Shown here one piece after another: positions 8,206 through 15,632 of a stretch of DNA of 57,154 bases. Both the position numbers and the translations under genes were made by a program. Below the pieces are notes generated by a model. The model saw only the letters and a list, made by a program, of their open reading frames with translations, made no database searches and was not told the DNA's origin. Source of the stretch: Pseudomonas guariconensis (GTDB lineage: Bacteria > Pseudomonadota > Gammaproteobacteria > Pseudomonadales > Pseudomonadaceae); NCBI RefSeq assembly GCF_015680235.1, contig NZ_JADLJL010000031.1, forward strand, positions 1 to 57,154, given 5' to 3'. The stretch's first letter is position 1. Each line of letters begins with the position of its first letter.

Positions 8206-8214
8206 TGTGGATAA
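8206..8214 (-). promoter_or_regulatory. DnaA box upstream of nrdA
   Basis: TGTGGATAA on the plus strand is TTATCCACA, a perfect DnaA box, on the minus strand. It lies 28 bases beyond the nrdA NrdR-box pair. DnaA sites control nrdAB in Escherichia coli; the same role here is inferred from position. Confidence 0.55.
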
Positions 8215-8494
8215 CTTGTGCGTACTTTGTGTGTGATCCGTGGGTATGCGCTGTAGGCCTTGTCCTAGCTGGCCTTCACTTTTTTTCTGCGTCCCGATGC
8301 CCTATCGCGGATTTTTTCGGGTGCGAACCCTATCACGAAACACGCTTCGATCCAGGCCCTGCGACAGGCGGCTTGGCATGGTTGGCAGGGCGGGGTGCGG
8401 CACGTAGTATCGGCAGGCATTGTTGCCTTTTGGTTACGCGGCACCGCCAACCCACCGGCAGCCCCAGAACAAGAATAAACAGCAAAGGCGATTC

Positions 8495-9208
8495 ATGGAC
8501 CAGCCCAGCAACCGGATTTTGATCGTCGAGGACGACCAGCGCCTGGCCGAGCTCACTGCCGAATACCTGCAGGCCAACGGTTACGAGGTCGCGGTGGAAA
8601 GTGATGGTGGCCGGGCCGCGCGGCGCATCATCGACAGCCAGCCAGACCTGGTGATCCTCGACCTGATGCTGCCCGGCGAAGACGGCCTGAGCATCTGCCG
8701 GCGCGTGCGTGGCCTGTACGCAGGCCCGATTCTCATGCTTACCGCCCGCAGCGACGAGCTCGACCAGGTGCAGGGCCTGGACATGGGCGCAGACGACTAT
8801 GTCTGCAAGCCCGTGCGCCCACGCGTGCTGCTGGCGCGGATCACCGCCCTGTTGCGGCGCAGCGAGGCACCGGAAGCCAAGCGCCAGGAACTGGTCTTCG
8901 GCGCCTTGCGTATCGACAGCCGCCTGCGCGAAGCCTGGCTGGGCGAGCAGGCGATCGACCTGACCAGCGCCGAGTTCGACCTGCTCTGGCTGCTCGCCAG
9001 CCACGCTGGCCGGGTGTTGTCGCGCGAGGAGATCTTCACCTCCCTGCGCGGCGTGGGCTACGACGGCCAGGACCGCTCCATCGATGTGCGCATATCAAAG
9101 ATCCGCCCCAAGATCGGTGACGATCCGATCCACCCCCGCTTGATCAAAACCTTGCGCAGCAAGGGTTACCTGTTCGTCGGCGAGGCCGCCCAGGCCGCGG
9201 TGCCATGA
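8495..9208 (+). CDS. rstA: OmpR-family response regulator (RstA-like)
   Basis: The product (237 aa) has an N-terminal receiver (LIVEDD acidic pocket, phospho-acceptor D56 in VILDLMLPGEDG, and the K of CKPVRP) and a C-terminal winged helix (LTSAEFDLLWLLASHAGRVLSR...VDVRISKIRPKIGDD-like). It should bind DNA when phosphorylated by the kinase encoded immediately downstream. The start at ATG 8495, after AAAGGCG, was chosen because the receiver begins 10 codons later; an upstream in-frame ATG at 8420 would add 25 residues with no family match. The 4-base ATGA overlap with the kinase gene shows translational coupling. The name RstA is from resemblance and synteny next to nrdA, not from known targets. 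Confidence 0.8.
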   Translation: MDQPSNRILIVEDDQRLAELTAEYLQANGYEVAVESDGGRAARRIIDSQPDLVILDLMLPGEDGLSICRRVRGLYAGPILMLTARSDELDQVQGLDMGADDYVCKPVRPRVLLARITALLRRSEAPEAKRQELVFGALRIDSRLREAWLGEQAIDLTSAEFDLLWLLASHAGRVLSREEIFTSLRGVGYDGQDRSIDVRISKIRPKIGDDPIHPRLIKTLRSKGYLFVGEAAQAAVP

Positions 9209-10809
9209 ATTCGATCTTCCTGCGCATCTATGGCGGCATGCTGGCCGTGCTGGTGCTGGTGGCGATACTCGGCGTGCTCAGCCTGCACCTGGTCAACCAG
9301 GTGCGAGCCGAGCAGCACCGCGAGCGGTTGGCCCAGGGCACGTTCAGCCTGATGGCCGACAACCTGGCCGTGCAGGACCCGGTGGAGCGCAAGCGCTCGC
9401 TGTTGATCTGGGAACGTTTGCTCGGCGTGCCGTTGGACGTGCAGCCAGCATCGGCTTTCACGCTCGACGGCAGCCAGCGCGCGCGACTGCGACGTGGGCT
9501 GGTGGTGGTGGAAAAAACCGGCCCCCATGCGGTGCAGGTGCTGCGCCAGATCGGCAGCGAAGAACAGTTGCTGGTGGCCGAGGTCAAGCAGGTCAGCGAA
9601 CAGCTTGCTCGCGCCACCCTCTACCTGCTGGCGGACGAGCTGGTGCGCTACCCGGTGACCGAGCAGCAACGGCGCCTGGCCGAGCTGAAGGAAAGCAAAG
9701 GCTTCGGTTTCAATGTCGCCTTGCAACGCCTGGAGCGGGTCGGCCTGGACGATGACCAGCGGCGGCGGGTGGAGGAAGGCGACACGGTGATGGCGCTGGG
9801 CAAGGATGGCGACTCGATGCGCGTCTTCTCAGGGTTGACCGGGTCGCCCTGGGTGCTGGAGATCGGGCCGCTGTACCAGCTCAACCCGTATCCGCCACAA
9901 TTGTTGATCCTCATTGCCTTCCTTGGCCTGTGCCTGATCGGCCTGGTGGTCTACCTGCTGGTGCGTCAGCTGGAGCGGCGCCTGTCGGGGCTCGAAGTCG
10001 CCGCCACGCGCCTGGCCCAGGGCAGCCTGGACACCCGCGTGCCGGCCGGCGATGCCGACTCGGTGGGGCGTCTGGCCGAAGCCTTCAACGGCATGGCCGA
10101 GCACCTGCAGCGGTCATTGACCATGCAGCGCGAGCTGGTCCGGGCCGTGTCCCACGAGTTGCGTACCCCCGTGGCGCGCCTGCGCTTCGGCCTGGAGATG
10201 ATCGAGAGCGCCGACACCGAGCAGGCCAGGGCCAAGCACCTGGCCGGCATGGACAGCGACATCCAGGACCTGGACAAACTGGTCGACGAGATGCTGACCT
10301 ACGCCCGCCTGGAACAGGGCACGCCGGCGCTGAAGTTCCAGGCGGTGGACCTCGATGCCTTGCTGGCGCGGGTGATCCAGGAACTCTCGCCCCTGCGCGC
10401 CGAGGTCAAGGTGGTGCGTGGCGCATGCCAGGGTGGCCAGGCGGGCGGCGCCTGGGTCGAGGCCGAGCCACGCTACCTGCATCGCGCCCTGCAGAACCTG
10501 GTGGGCAACGCCATGCGTCACGCCGAAAGCGAGGTGCGGCTGAGCTACCAGTTGGGGCAGGAGCACTGCCGGATCGATGTCGAGGACGATGGGCCAGGGA
10601 TCCCCGAGGGCGTGTGGGATCGCATCTTCACCCCGTTCACCCGCCTGGACGACAGCCGCACCCGCGCCTCCGGCGGACATGGCCTGGGCCTGTCGATCGT
10701 GCGCCGGATCATCTACTGGCATGGCGGGCGGGCGATGGTGGGGCGCAGCCAGACGCTGGGCGGGGCGTGTTTCAGTCTTAGCTGGCCCAGCACCCGGGCG
10801 CTATCCTGA
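9205..10809 (+). CDS. rstB: Sensor histidine kinase (RstB-like)
   Basis: This inner-membrane kinase (534 aa) is the partner of the preceding regulator. TM1 covers about residues 8-30, then a periplasmic domain of about 200 residues, and TM2 about 233-256 (LLILIAFLGLCLIGLVVYLLV). HAMP follows, then HisKA with H317 in VSHELRTPVARL. The ATPase part has N-box NLVGNAMRHA, G1 DDGPGIPEG and G2 GGHGLGLSIV. The sensed signal is unknown. It overlaps the regulator gene by 4 bases and runs convergently into pcpS with only three bases between the stop codons. Confidence 0.85.
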   Translation: MNSIFLRIYGGMLAVLVLVAILGVLSLHLVNQVRAEQHRERLAQGTFSLMADNLAVQDPVERKRSLLIWERLLGVPLDVQPASAFTLDGSQRARLRRGLVVVEKTGPHAVQVLRQIGSEEQLLVAEVKQVSEQLARATLYLLADELVRYPVTEQQRRLAELKESKGFGFNVALQRLERVGLDDDQRRRVEEGDTVMALGKDGDSMRVFSGLTGSPWVLEIGPLYQLNPYPPQLLILIAFLGLCLIGLVVYLLVRQLERRLSGLEVAATRLAQGSLDTRVPAGDADSVGRLAEAFNGMAEHLQRSLTMQRELVRAVSHELRTPVARLRFGLEMIESADTEQARAKHLAGMDSDIQDLDKLVDEMLTYARLEQGTPALKFQAVDLDALLARVIQELSPLRAEVKVVRGACQGGQAGGAWVEAEPRYLHRALQNLVGNAMRHAESEVRLSYQLGQEHCRIDVEDDGPGIPEGVWDRIFTPFTRLDDSRTRASGGHGLGLSIVRRIIYWHGGRAMVGRSQTLGGACFSLSWPSTRALS

Positions 10810-10812
10810 ACC

Positions 10813-11514
10813 CTATACGCTGATCAGGCTGAGCAAGGCGCCATCGCGAACGCTGAACTGGCCTTCGAGCTCTCGACCACTGCGCCACTGAGCCGACAAG
10901 TCGGTAAGCAGGCGCAGCCGGGCCTGCCCGTCGTTGGACCATTCCAGCAGTTCAGCGTGCTCGAAATAGAAACGTTGCCGGGTCAGGGGGTAGAGCGCCT
11001 TGAACAGGCTTTCCTTGAGCGAGAAGGTCAAGGTAACGGCCAGGCCGAGCTGGTTGCGATCCAGGCGCTGCAGCTCCGGCGGGGTGAGGATTTCCCCCGC
11101 CAGCCGGTCGGCGCGCGCGTCATCGAGCAGGGTCTCCTGGTCCAGGCCCAGGCCCTGGGTATCGCCGTCGGCGGCCACCACTGCCGCCGCCCAGCCCTTG
11201 CCATGGGTGATCGAGCCGTGGATGCCGGTCGGCCAGATCGGCGAGCGGTCTTCATGGGTACCCGGCACGTAGTCGCGCCCGTCCAGTTGCTGCAGCGCGG
11301 TGCGGGCGCAGACTCGGCCGGCCAGGTATTCGGCCTGGCGCTTGGCCACCGAGCGTTGCAGGCTGGCGCTCTGCTCGACATCGGCGCGCTGGAAGTCGTC
11401 CACGGCCAGGCGGCTGGGGTCGAAGGTACAACTGACCAGCACCGCGCCTGGGACTGGGCGGGGCAGGGGCCAGTGGTGCTGGGGTGGGGTGCAGCAGGTA
11501 GGAAGTCTGGTCAT
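10813..11514 (-). CDS. pcpS: 4'-phosphopantetheinyl transferase (PcpS/EntD type)
   Basis: The enzyme (233 aa) probably transfers phosphopantetheine from CoA to carrier-protein serines of fatty-acid, siderophore and secondary-metabolite synthases. The family motifs are clear: SITHGKGWAAAVV, the Mg-binding LGLDQE, and FSLKESLFKALYP, the (F/W)xxKExxxK signature. The acidic DDARADRLAGEILTPPE stretch lies between them. Synteny near nrdA matches pcpS of Pseudomonas aeruginosa, where a single enzyme serves both primary and secondary carrier proteins. It is transcribed left, 58 bases after the dienelactone-hydrolase-family gene, with a hairpin between. Confidence 0.9.
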   Translation of the reverse strand: MTRLPTCCTPPQHHWPLPRPVPGAVLVSCTFDPSRLAVDDFQRADVEQSASLQRSVAKRQAEYLAGRVCARTALQQLDGRDYVPGTHEDRSPIWPTGIHGSITHGKGWAAAVVAADGDTQGLGLDQETLLDDARADRLAGEILTPPELQRLDRNQLGLAVTLTFSLKESLFKALYPLTRQRFYFEHAELLEWSNDGQARLRLLTDLSAQWRSGRELEGQFSVRDGALLSLISV

Positions 11515-11545
11515 GGCGGCTATTGTGCCAGCGCTCGGTCATTTT

Positions 11546-11564
11546 GGGGCCGCGACGCGGCCCC
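11546..11564 (-). terminator. Hairpin, possible terminator after dienelactone hydrolase-family gene
   Basis: GGGGCCGCG and CGCGGCCCC form a perfect 9-base dyad around one base, 9 bases past the stop codon. No T-tract follows on the minus strand, so intrinsic termination is uncertain. Confidence 0.5.
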
Positions 11565-11572
11565 GGTAATCC

Positions 11573-12364
11573 TCAATCGAACACTTTTTGGAAAAACGCC
11601 TGCATATCCGCCCACGAACTCTCGTCGGCCGCCTTGCTGTAGCCGATATCCGGCCCACCATGCCCGCCATGGCTCAAGCGATCGGCATCGGGGTTGGTGA
11701 ACCCATGCTTGGCCCCTGGAATGCTGACGAACTCGAAACTGGCCCCCGCCGCATCCATTTCCTTCTTGAATGCTTCCACCTGCTGCTCGGTGACCATGCT
11801 GTCGGCCGCGCCGTGCTCGACCAGCACCTTGGCCTTGACGCTGCCGGGTGTGGCAGGCGTCTGGGTGGCCAGTGCGCCATGGAAGCTCACCACGCCGGCA
11901 AGAGGCTCGCCGCGCCGTGCGGCATCGAGCACGACCTTGCCACCGAAGCAGTAGCCGACGGCGCCGAGCTTGTCCTTGTCGGTGTAAGGCTGTAGCTGGA
12001 GCAGTTCAAGGCCGGCATCGAAACGCTTGGCGGCCGCCTTGGGGTCTTTCATCGCGGTCGCCATGAAGGCCTGGGCGTCCTGGGGATGCTCGGTGTTCTT
12101 GCCATCGCCATACATGTCGATGGCCAGGGCGCTGTAGCCGAGGGCGGCGAGGTCCCGGGCACGGCGCTTGGCATAGTCGTTCAGGCCCCACCATTCATGC
12201 ACCACGACGATACCCGGGCGCTTAACATCGAGGGCATCGTCATAGGCGTAGTAGCCCACCAGGCGCTGGCCGTCGGCATCCTGGTAAGGGATTTCACGGG
12301 TCTGCACAGCCGCCTGCGCGAGGGTGGTGCTGCATAACAAGGCCAGGGCAAGCAGGGAACGCAT
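11573..12364 (-). CDS. Dienelactone hydrolase family protein, exported
   Basis: This alpha/beta hydrolase (263 aa) has a Sec signal peptide (MRSLLALALLCSTTLAQAA). The expected nucleophile is the Cys of GYCFGG, with Asp in HGAADSMV and His in PGAKHGFTN, giving the Cys-Asp-His triad of the family. VVHEWWGLNDY is the usual conserved N-terminal block. The export signal argues against a role in cytoplasmic chlorocatechol breakdown; the substrate is unknown. It diverges from oprH, and the PhoP repeats at 12399-12437 lie between the two genes, so co-regulation is possible but not shown. Confidence 0.85.
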   Translation of the reverse strand: MRSLLALALLCSTTLAQAAVQTREIPYQDADGQRLVGYYAYDDALDVKRPGIVVVHEWWGLNDYAKRRARDLAALGYSALAIDMYGDGKNTEHPQDAQAFMATAMKDPKAAAKRFDAGLELLQLQPYTDKDKLGAVGYCFGGKVVLDAARRGEPLAGVVSFHGALATQTPATPGSVKAKVLVEHGAADSMVTEQQVEAFKKEMDAAGASFEFVSIPGAKHGFTNPDADRLSHGGHGGPDIGYSKAADESSWADMQAFFQKVFD

Positions 12365-12398
12365 GGTCGGTACCTCCTTTTCGGTAAAGGGCGGGCTC

Positions 12399-12454
12399 GT
12401 TCAGCCAGGGTTCAGCCAGGGTTCAGCGGCGGTTCAGGGCGTCCTCCCTACTCT
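12399..12454 (+). promoter_or_regulatory. PhoP-box array and -10 of the oprH promoter
   Basis: Four GTTCAG hexamers start at 12399, 12410, 12421 and 12432, exactly 11 bases apart. A -10-like TACTCT (12449-12454) lies 11 bases after the last copy. PhoP-activated promoters typically have hexamer direct repeats spaced one helical turn apart in place of the -35 and about 11-12 bases from the -10. Here there are two adjacent full PhoP sites. The call is motif-based. Confidence 0.8.
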
Positions 12455-12498
12455 AGCCCCCAGACCGAAACAACGCATCCAACTGGAGTACCAAACCC

Positions 12499-13101
12499 AT
12501 GAAAGCACTCAACACCCTGATGGTCGCCATGGCCGTTTGCGCCGCCAGCCTCACCGCCCAGGCCGCCGACGACACCTTCGCCAGCCTGACCTACGGCCAG
12601 ACCAGCGATAAAGTACGCAAGTCCGGCTTGCTGCAACGCAATACCGAGCATCTGAATACCGACGGCATCATCGGCAAGGACGGTACCTGGGGCGTGCGCC
12701 TGGGCAAGATCAACGACGACGCCCGCTACTACATGACCTACGACAACGTCTCGGGTGACCACAGCGGCATCAAGCTGCGCCAGGAAAACCTGCTCGGCAG
12801 CTATGACCGGTTCCTGCCGGTAGGCGATACCACCAAACTGTTCGGTGGCGCCAGCCTGGGCCTGACCAAGCTGACCCAGGAATCCACCGGCTACAGCCGC
12901 GACACCGACCTGGGTTACGCCGTGGGCCTGCAGGCCGGCGTGCTGCAGCAAATCACCGACAATGCCTCGGTGGAGCTGGGCTACCGTTACCTGCGCAGCA
13001 ATGCCAGCACCGAGCTGGCCGAGCACGGCGCAGCCAAGGCCGGCGCCCTGCGCCTGACCAGCAGCGCCCAGACTTACCTGTCGGCTAACTACAGCTTCTG
13101 A
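12499..13101 (+). CDS. oprH: Outer membrane protein OprH
   Basis: This small outer-membrane beta-barrel (200 aa) has a signal peptide (cleavage near AQA-ADDTF) and ends in the outer-membrane C-terminal signature YLSANYSF, with terminal Phe. Alternating strands are visible (YYMTYDNVSGD, ELGYRYLRSN). OprH is induced in low Mg2+ by PhoPQ and binds lipopolysaccharide in place of divalent cations. It is the first gene of oprH-phoP-phoQ, behind four PhoP hexamers. The start at ATG 12499 follows CTGGAG. A REP pair separates it from phoP, which may lower read-through into the regulator genes. Confidence 0.92.
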   Translation: MKALNTLMVAMAVCAASLTAQAADDTFASLTYGQTSDKVRKSGLLQRNTEHLNTDGIIGKDGTWGVRLGKINDDARYYMTYDNVSGDHSGIKLRQENLLGSYDRFLPVGDTTKLFGGASLGLTKLTQESTGYSRDTDLGYAVGLQAGVLQQITDNASVELGYRYLRSNASTELAEHGAAKAGALRLTSSAQTYLSANYSF

Positions 13102-13140
13102 TCTGGCAGGGGGCCGGACATTCACTGGTATGCTGTGCCG

Positions 13141-13205
13141 GCCCTATCGCGGGACAAGCCCGCTCTCACAACACCTGTGGGGGCGGGCTTGTCTTGCGAT
13201 AGGGG
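13141..13205. repeat. Inverted REP pair between oprH and phoP
   Basis: CCCTATCGCGGGACAAGCCCGCTC faces GGGCGGGCTTGTCTTGCGATAGGG, forming a long hairpin inside the presumed operon. Confidence 0.85.
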
Positions 13206-13234
13206 CTGACAGGCAATGAAGCAAGGAGAGTGAC

Positions 13235-13912
13235 ATGAAATTGCTGGTGGTCGAGGACGAAGCGCTGCTGCGTCATCACCTGTACACGCGCCTGAGCGAA
13301 AGCGGGCACGTGGTCGAGGCGGTGGCCAATGCCGAGGAAGCGCTGTACCAGGCCGAGCAATACAACCACGATTTGGCCGTGGTCGACCTGGGCCTGCCGG
13401 GCATGAGCGGGCTGGACCTGATCCGCCAGCTGCGCAGCCAGGGCAAGCGTTTCCCGATTCTGATCCTCACCGCGCGCGGCAACTGGCAGGACAAGGTCGA
13501 GGGCCTGGCCGCCGGCGCCGACGACTATGTGGTCAAACCATTCCAGTTCGAGGAACTGGAGGCGCGTCTCAACGCCTTGCTACGACGTTCCAGCGGCTTC
13601 ACCCAGTCGACCATCGCCGCCGGCCCGCTGGTGCTGGACCTCAACCGCAAGCAGGCGACGCTGGATGAGCAACCCCTGGCCCTGACCGCCTACGAATACC
13701 GCATCCTCGAATACCTCATGCGTCATCACCAGCAGGTGGTGGCCAAGGACCGGCTGATGGAACAGCTCTACCCCGATGACGAAGAGCGCGACCCCAACGT
13801 CATCGAAGTGCTGGTCGGCCGCCTGCGGCGCAAGCTCGAGGGCGACCGAGGCTTCAAGCCCATCGATACGGTGCGCGGCCTGGGCTACCTGTTCACCGAG
13901 CGCTGCCGATGA
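13235..13912 (+). CDS. phoP: Response regulator PhoP
   Basis: OmpR-type regulator (225 aa). The receiver has LVVEDEALL, phospho-acceptor D51 in VVDLGLPGMSG, and K in VVKPFQ. The winged helix includes LTAYEYRILEYLM and VIEVLVGRLRRKLEGD. It activates oprH and its own operon when Mg2+ is low. The start at ATG 13235 follows a strong AAGGAG. It overlaps phoQ by 4 bases (ATGA). Its identity rests on position between oprH and phoQ and on strong similarity to the PhoP family. Confidence 0.93.
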   Translation: MKLLVVEDEALLRHHLYTRLSESGHVVEAVANAEEALYQAEQYNHDLAVVDLGLPGMSGLDLIRQLRSQGKRFPILILTARGNWQDKVEGLAAGADDYVVKPFQFEELEARLNALLRRSSGFTQSTIAAGPLVLDLNRKQATLDEQPLALTAYEYRILEYLMRHHQQVVAKDRLMEQLYPDDEERDPNVIEVLVGRLRRKLEGDRGFKPIDTVRGLGYLFTERCR

Positions 13913-15255
13913 TCCGTTCGCTGCGCCTGCGCCTGATGCTGGCGGCGGCGCTGCTGGCCCTGCTGTTCATGCTGGCGCTGCTGCCGGCCTTGCAGAAGGC
14001 CTTCAGCCTGGCCTTGCAGGAGTCGATCGAGCAGCGCCTGGCTTCGGATGTCACCACCTTGATTTCCGCGGCGCGCATCGAGCATGGCCAGTTGCAGATG
14101 CCCGAGCTGCTGCCTGACGAGCGCTACAACCTGCCCTATACCGGCTTGCGCGGCTATATCTTCGACCGTGACGGCAACCTGGTATGGCGCTCGCGCGCCA
14201 CCTCCGAGCAACACATCAACTACCACCCGCGCTATGACGGGCGCGGTAACGAGTTCGACCGCATCCGCCAGGACGATGGCGAGGAATACTTCGTCTACGA
14301 CGTGGAGATCAAGCTGCTCGGCGGCAAGAGCGCGGCCTACAGCATCGTCGCCCTGCAACCGGTGCGCGACTACCAGCACACCCTCGATGGCCTGCAGGAA
14401 AAACTCTACCTGGGCTTTGGTGCCGCATTGCTGGTGCTCATGCTGTTGCTCTGGGCCGGCCTGACCTGGGGGCTGCGCTCGCTGCGCCGGCTGAGCGTGG
14501 AGCTGGACGAAGTGGAGGCGGGCGCGCGCGATGGCCTGAGCCGCGAACACCCCCGCGAGCTGCTGCGCCTGACCGGCTCGCTCAACCGCCTGCTGCGCAG
14601 TGAGCGCGAGCAGCGCCAACGTTACCGCGACTCGCTGGATGATCTGGCGCACAGCCTCAAGACCCCGCTTGCGGTGCTGCAAGGGGTCGGCGAAAGCCTC
14701 GGGCAGGGCAGCAGCGAGCGCGAGCAGGCGCGGGTGCTGCAAAGCCAGATCGAGCGAATGAGCCAGCAGATCGACTACCAACTGCAGCGTGCCAGCCTAC
14801 GCAAGAGCGGCCTGGTGCGTCACCGGGTGCAACTGCGGCCGGTGCTCGACAGCCTGTGCAGCACGTTGGACAAGGTCTACCGCGACAAGCGCGTGGCGGT
14901 CACTTTGGACGTTCCCGAGCGTGCCTGGCTGCCGATGGAGCAGGGCGCTGCGCTGGAGTTGTTCGGCAACCTGCTGGAAAACGCCTACCGCTTGAGCCTC
15001 GGCCAGGTGCGGGTGAGCTTGCAGCAAGCTCCTGGGCAACTGGCGCTGTGCGTCGAGGACGATGGCCCCGGAGTGCCGGCCGACCAGCGCGAACGCATTC
15101 TACAACGTGGCGAGCGGCTCGATCGCCAGCACCCAGGGCAGGGCATTGGTCTTGCGGTGGTCAAGGACATCATCGACAGCTACGACGCCGAGCTGAGCCT
15201 GGACGACTCGCCCTTGGGCGGCGCGGCCTTTCGAATCGTCTTCCACCTGGACTGA
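13909..15255 (+). CDS. phoQ: Sensor histidine kinase PhoQ
   Basis: Inner-membrane kinase (448 aa) that senses divalent cations and cationic peptides. TM1 is near residues 5-30 and TM2 near 165-190 (LGFGAALLVLMLLLWAGLTWGL), enclosing an acidic periplasmic domain (FDRIRQDDGEEYFVYDVE) suited to metal binding. The phospho-acceptor is H248 in DDLAHSLKTPLAVL, the PhoQ-type HSLKTP box. The ATPase part has NLLENAYRL, DDGPGVPAD and GQGIGLAVVKD. Confidence 0.93.
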   Translation: MIRSLRLRLMLAAALLALLFMLALLPALQKAFSLALQESIEQRLASDVTTLISAARIEHGQLQMPELLPDERYNLPYTGLRGYIFDRDGNLVWRSRATSEQHINYHPRYDGRGNEFDRIRQDDGEEYFVYDVEIKLLGGKSAAYSIVALQPVRDYQHTLDGLQEKLYLGFGAALLVLMLLLWAGLTWGLRSLRRLSVELDEVEAGARDGLSREHPRELLRLTGSLNRLLRSEREQRQRYRDSLDDLAHSLKTPLAVLQGVGESLGQGSSEREQARVLQSQIERMSQQIDYQLQRASLRKSGLVRHRVQLRPVLDSLCSTLDKVYRDKRVAVTLDVPERAWLPMEQGAALELFGNLLENAYRLSLGQVRVSLQQAPGQLALCVEDDGPGVPADQRERILQRGERLDRQHPGQGIGLAVVKDIIDSYDAELSLDDSPLGGAAFRIVFHLD

Positions 15256-15267
15256 GCGTTGTCTGCA

Positions 15268-15334
15268 TCGCGGGGCGAGCCGGCCCCCCGCTCCCAAGGT
15301 TGACAGCGCCCCTGAGCGGGCTGGTCCCGCGATG
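15268..15334. repeat. REP-like inverted pair (degenerate)
   Basis: ATCGCGGGGCGAGCC on the left and GGGCTGGTCCCGCGAT on the right face each other with diverged cores, just after phoQ. Confidence 0.6.
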
Positions 15335-15350
15335 AACTCAACACCAGCCG

Positions 15351-15440
15351 GGCGGATTCCCGCCATCTCCCTCGTTCCAAACTTGCCAGCGGGCGGAAAC
15401 CCGCCAACTCCCTCCTGCGTGACTGCCCAACCTTTGGGCA
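15351..15440. promoter_or_regulatory. Three dyads, candidate DctD binding sites
   Basis: GGCGG-ATTC-CCGCC (15351-15364) and GGCGG-AAAC-CCGCC (15392-15405) are two versions of one palindrome with centres 41 bases apart. TGCCCAA-CCT-TTGGGCA (15424-15440) is a third, different dyad. They lie about 70-160 bases upstream of the inferred sigma-54 start point, the usual range for a NtrC-type activator. Which dyad is used is unknown. Confidence 0.45.
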
Positions 15441-15484
15441 AGAAAAGCCCTGAAACACGGGCCTTGCACCCATTGTGAGCACAT

Positions 15485-15500
15485 TGGCATCGGCCTTGCT
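15485..15500 (+). promoter_or_regulatory. Sigma-54 (-24/-12) promoter of dctA
   Basis: TGGCAT-CGGCC-TTGCT has GG at -24 and GC at -12 with the exact 10-base gap of TGGCAYRNNNNTTGCW. Transcription should start near 15510, leaving a leader of about 120 bases before the dctA ATG at 15633. Confidence 0.75.
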
Positions 15501-15632
15501 ATTGACCTGGCATCGGCCTGCCCAGGCAGCTCGACCACAACGACAAATCCCTCCAGGTGCAGGAGGGTTCGCGCTTTAGGTGCCCCGACACCCTGGGAAG
15601 GGTGGGCCTGGCACACTTGAGGAAAATGAGCC

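Larger units (their letters stand above)
7812..8494. other. Divergent control region between nrdA and rstA-like gene
   Basis: About 680 bases without a gene. On the nrdA side are a small GGCGCC-TTTTG-GGCGCC hairpin in the leader (7844-7861), NrdR-like boxes at 8132-8178 and a DnaA box at 8206-8214. The right part (8240-8494) should hold the promoter of the response-regulator gene, but I could not pick a reliable one. Confidence 0.5.
15256..15632 (+). promoter_or_regulatory. dctA control region
   Basis: A gene-free stretch between phoQ and dctA. It holds a REP-like pair (15268-15334), three short perfect dyads (15351-15364, 15392-15405, 15424-15440) and a sigma-54 promoter (15485-15500). The layout, activator-like sites 50-150 bases upstream of a -24/-12 promoter, fits DctB/DctD control of dctA. 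No clear IHF site was found. Confidence 0.6.

Noticed and set aside
12399..12437. GTTCAG repeats as a CRISPR-like or simple tandem duplication
   Set aside because: The units are only 6 bases with an 11-base period in front of oprH, the classical PhoP-box geometry.
15508..15522. Second TGGCATCGGCC copy as another sigma-54 promoter for dctA
   Set aside because: The GG-to-GC spacing is one base short of the required 10, so it should not be recognised. It may be a local duplication of the true promoter at 15485.
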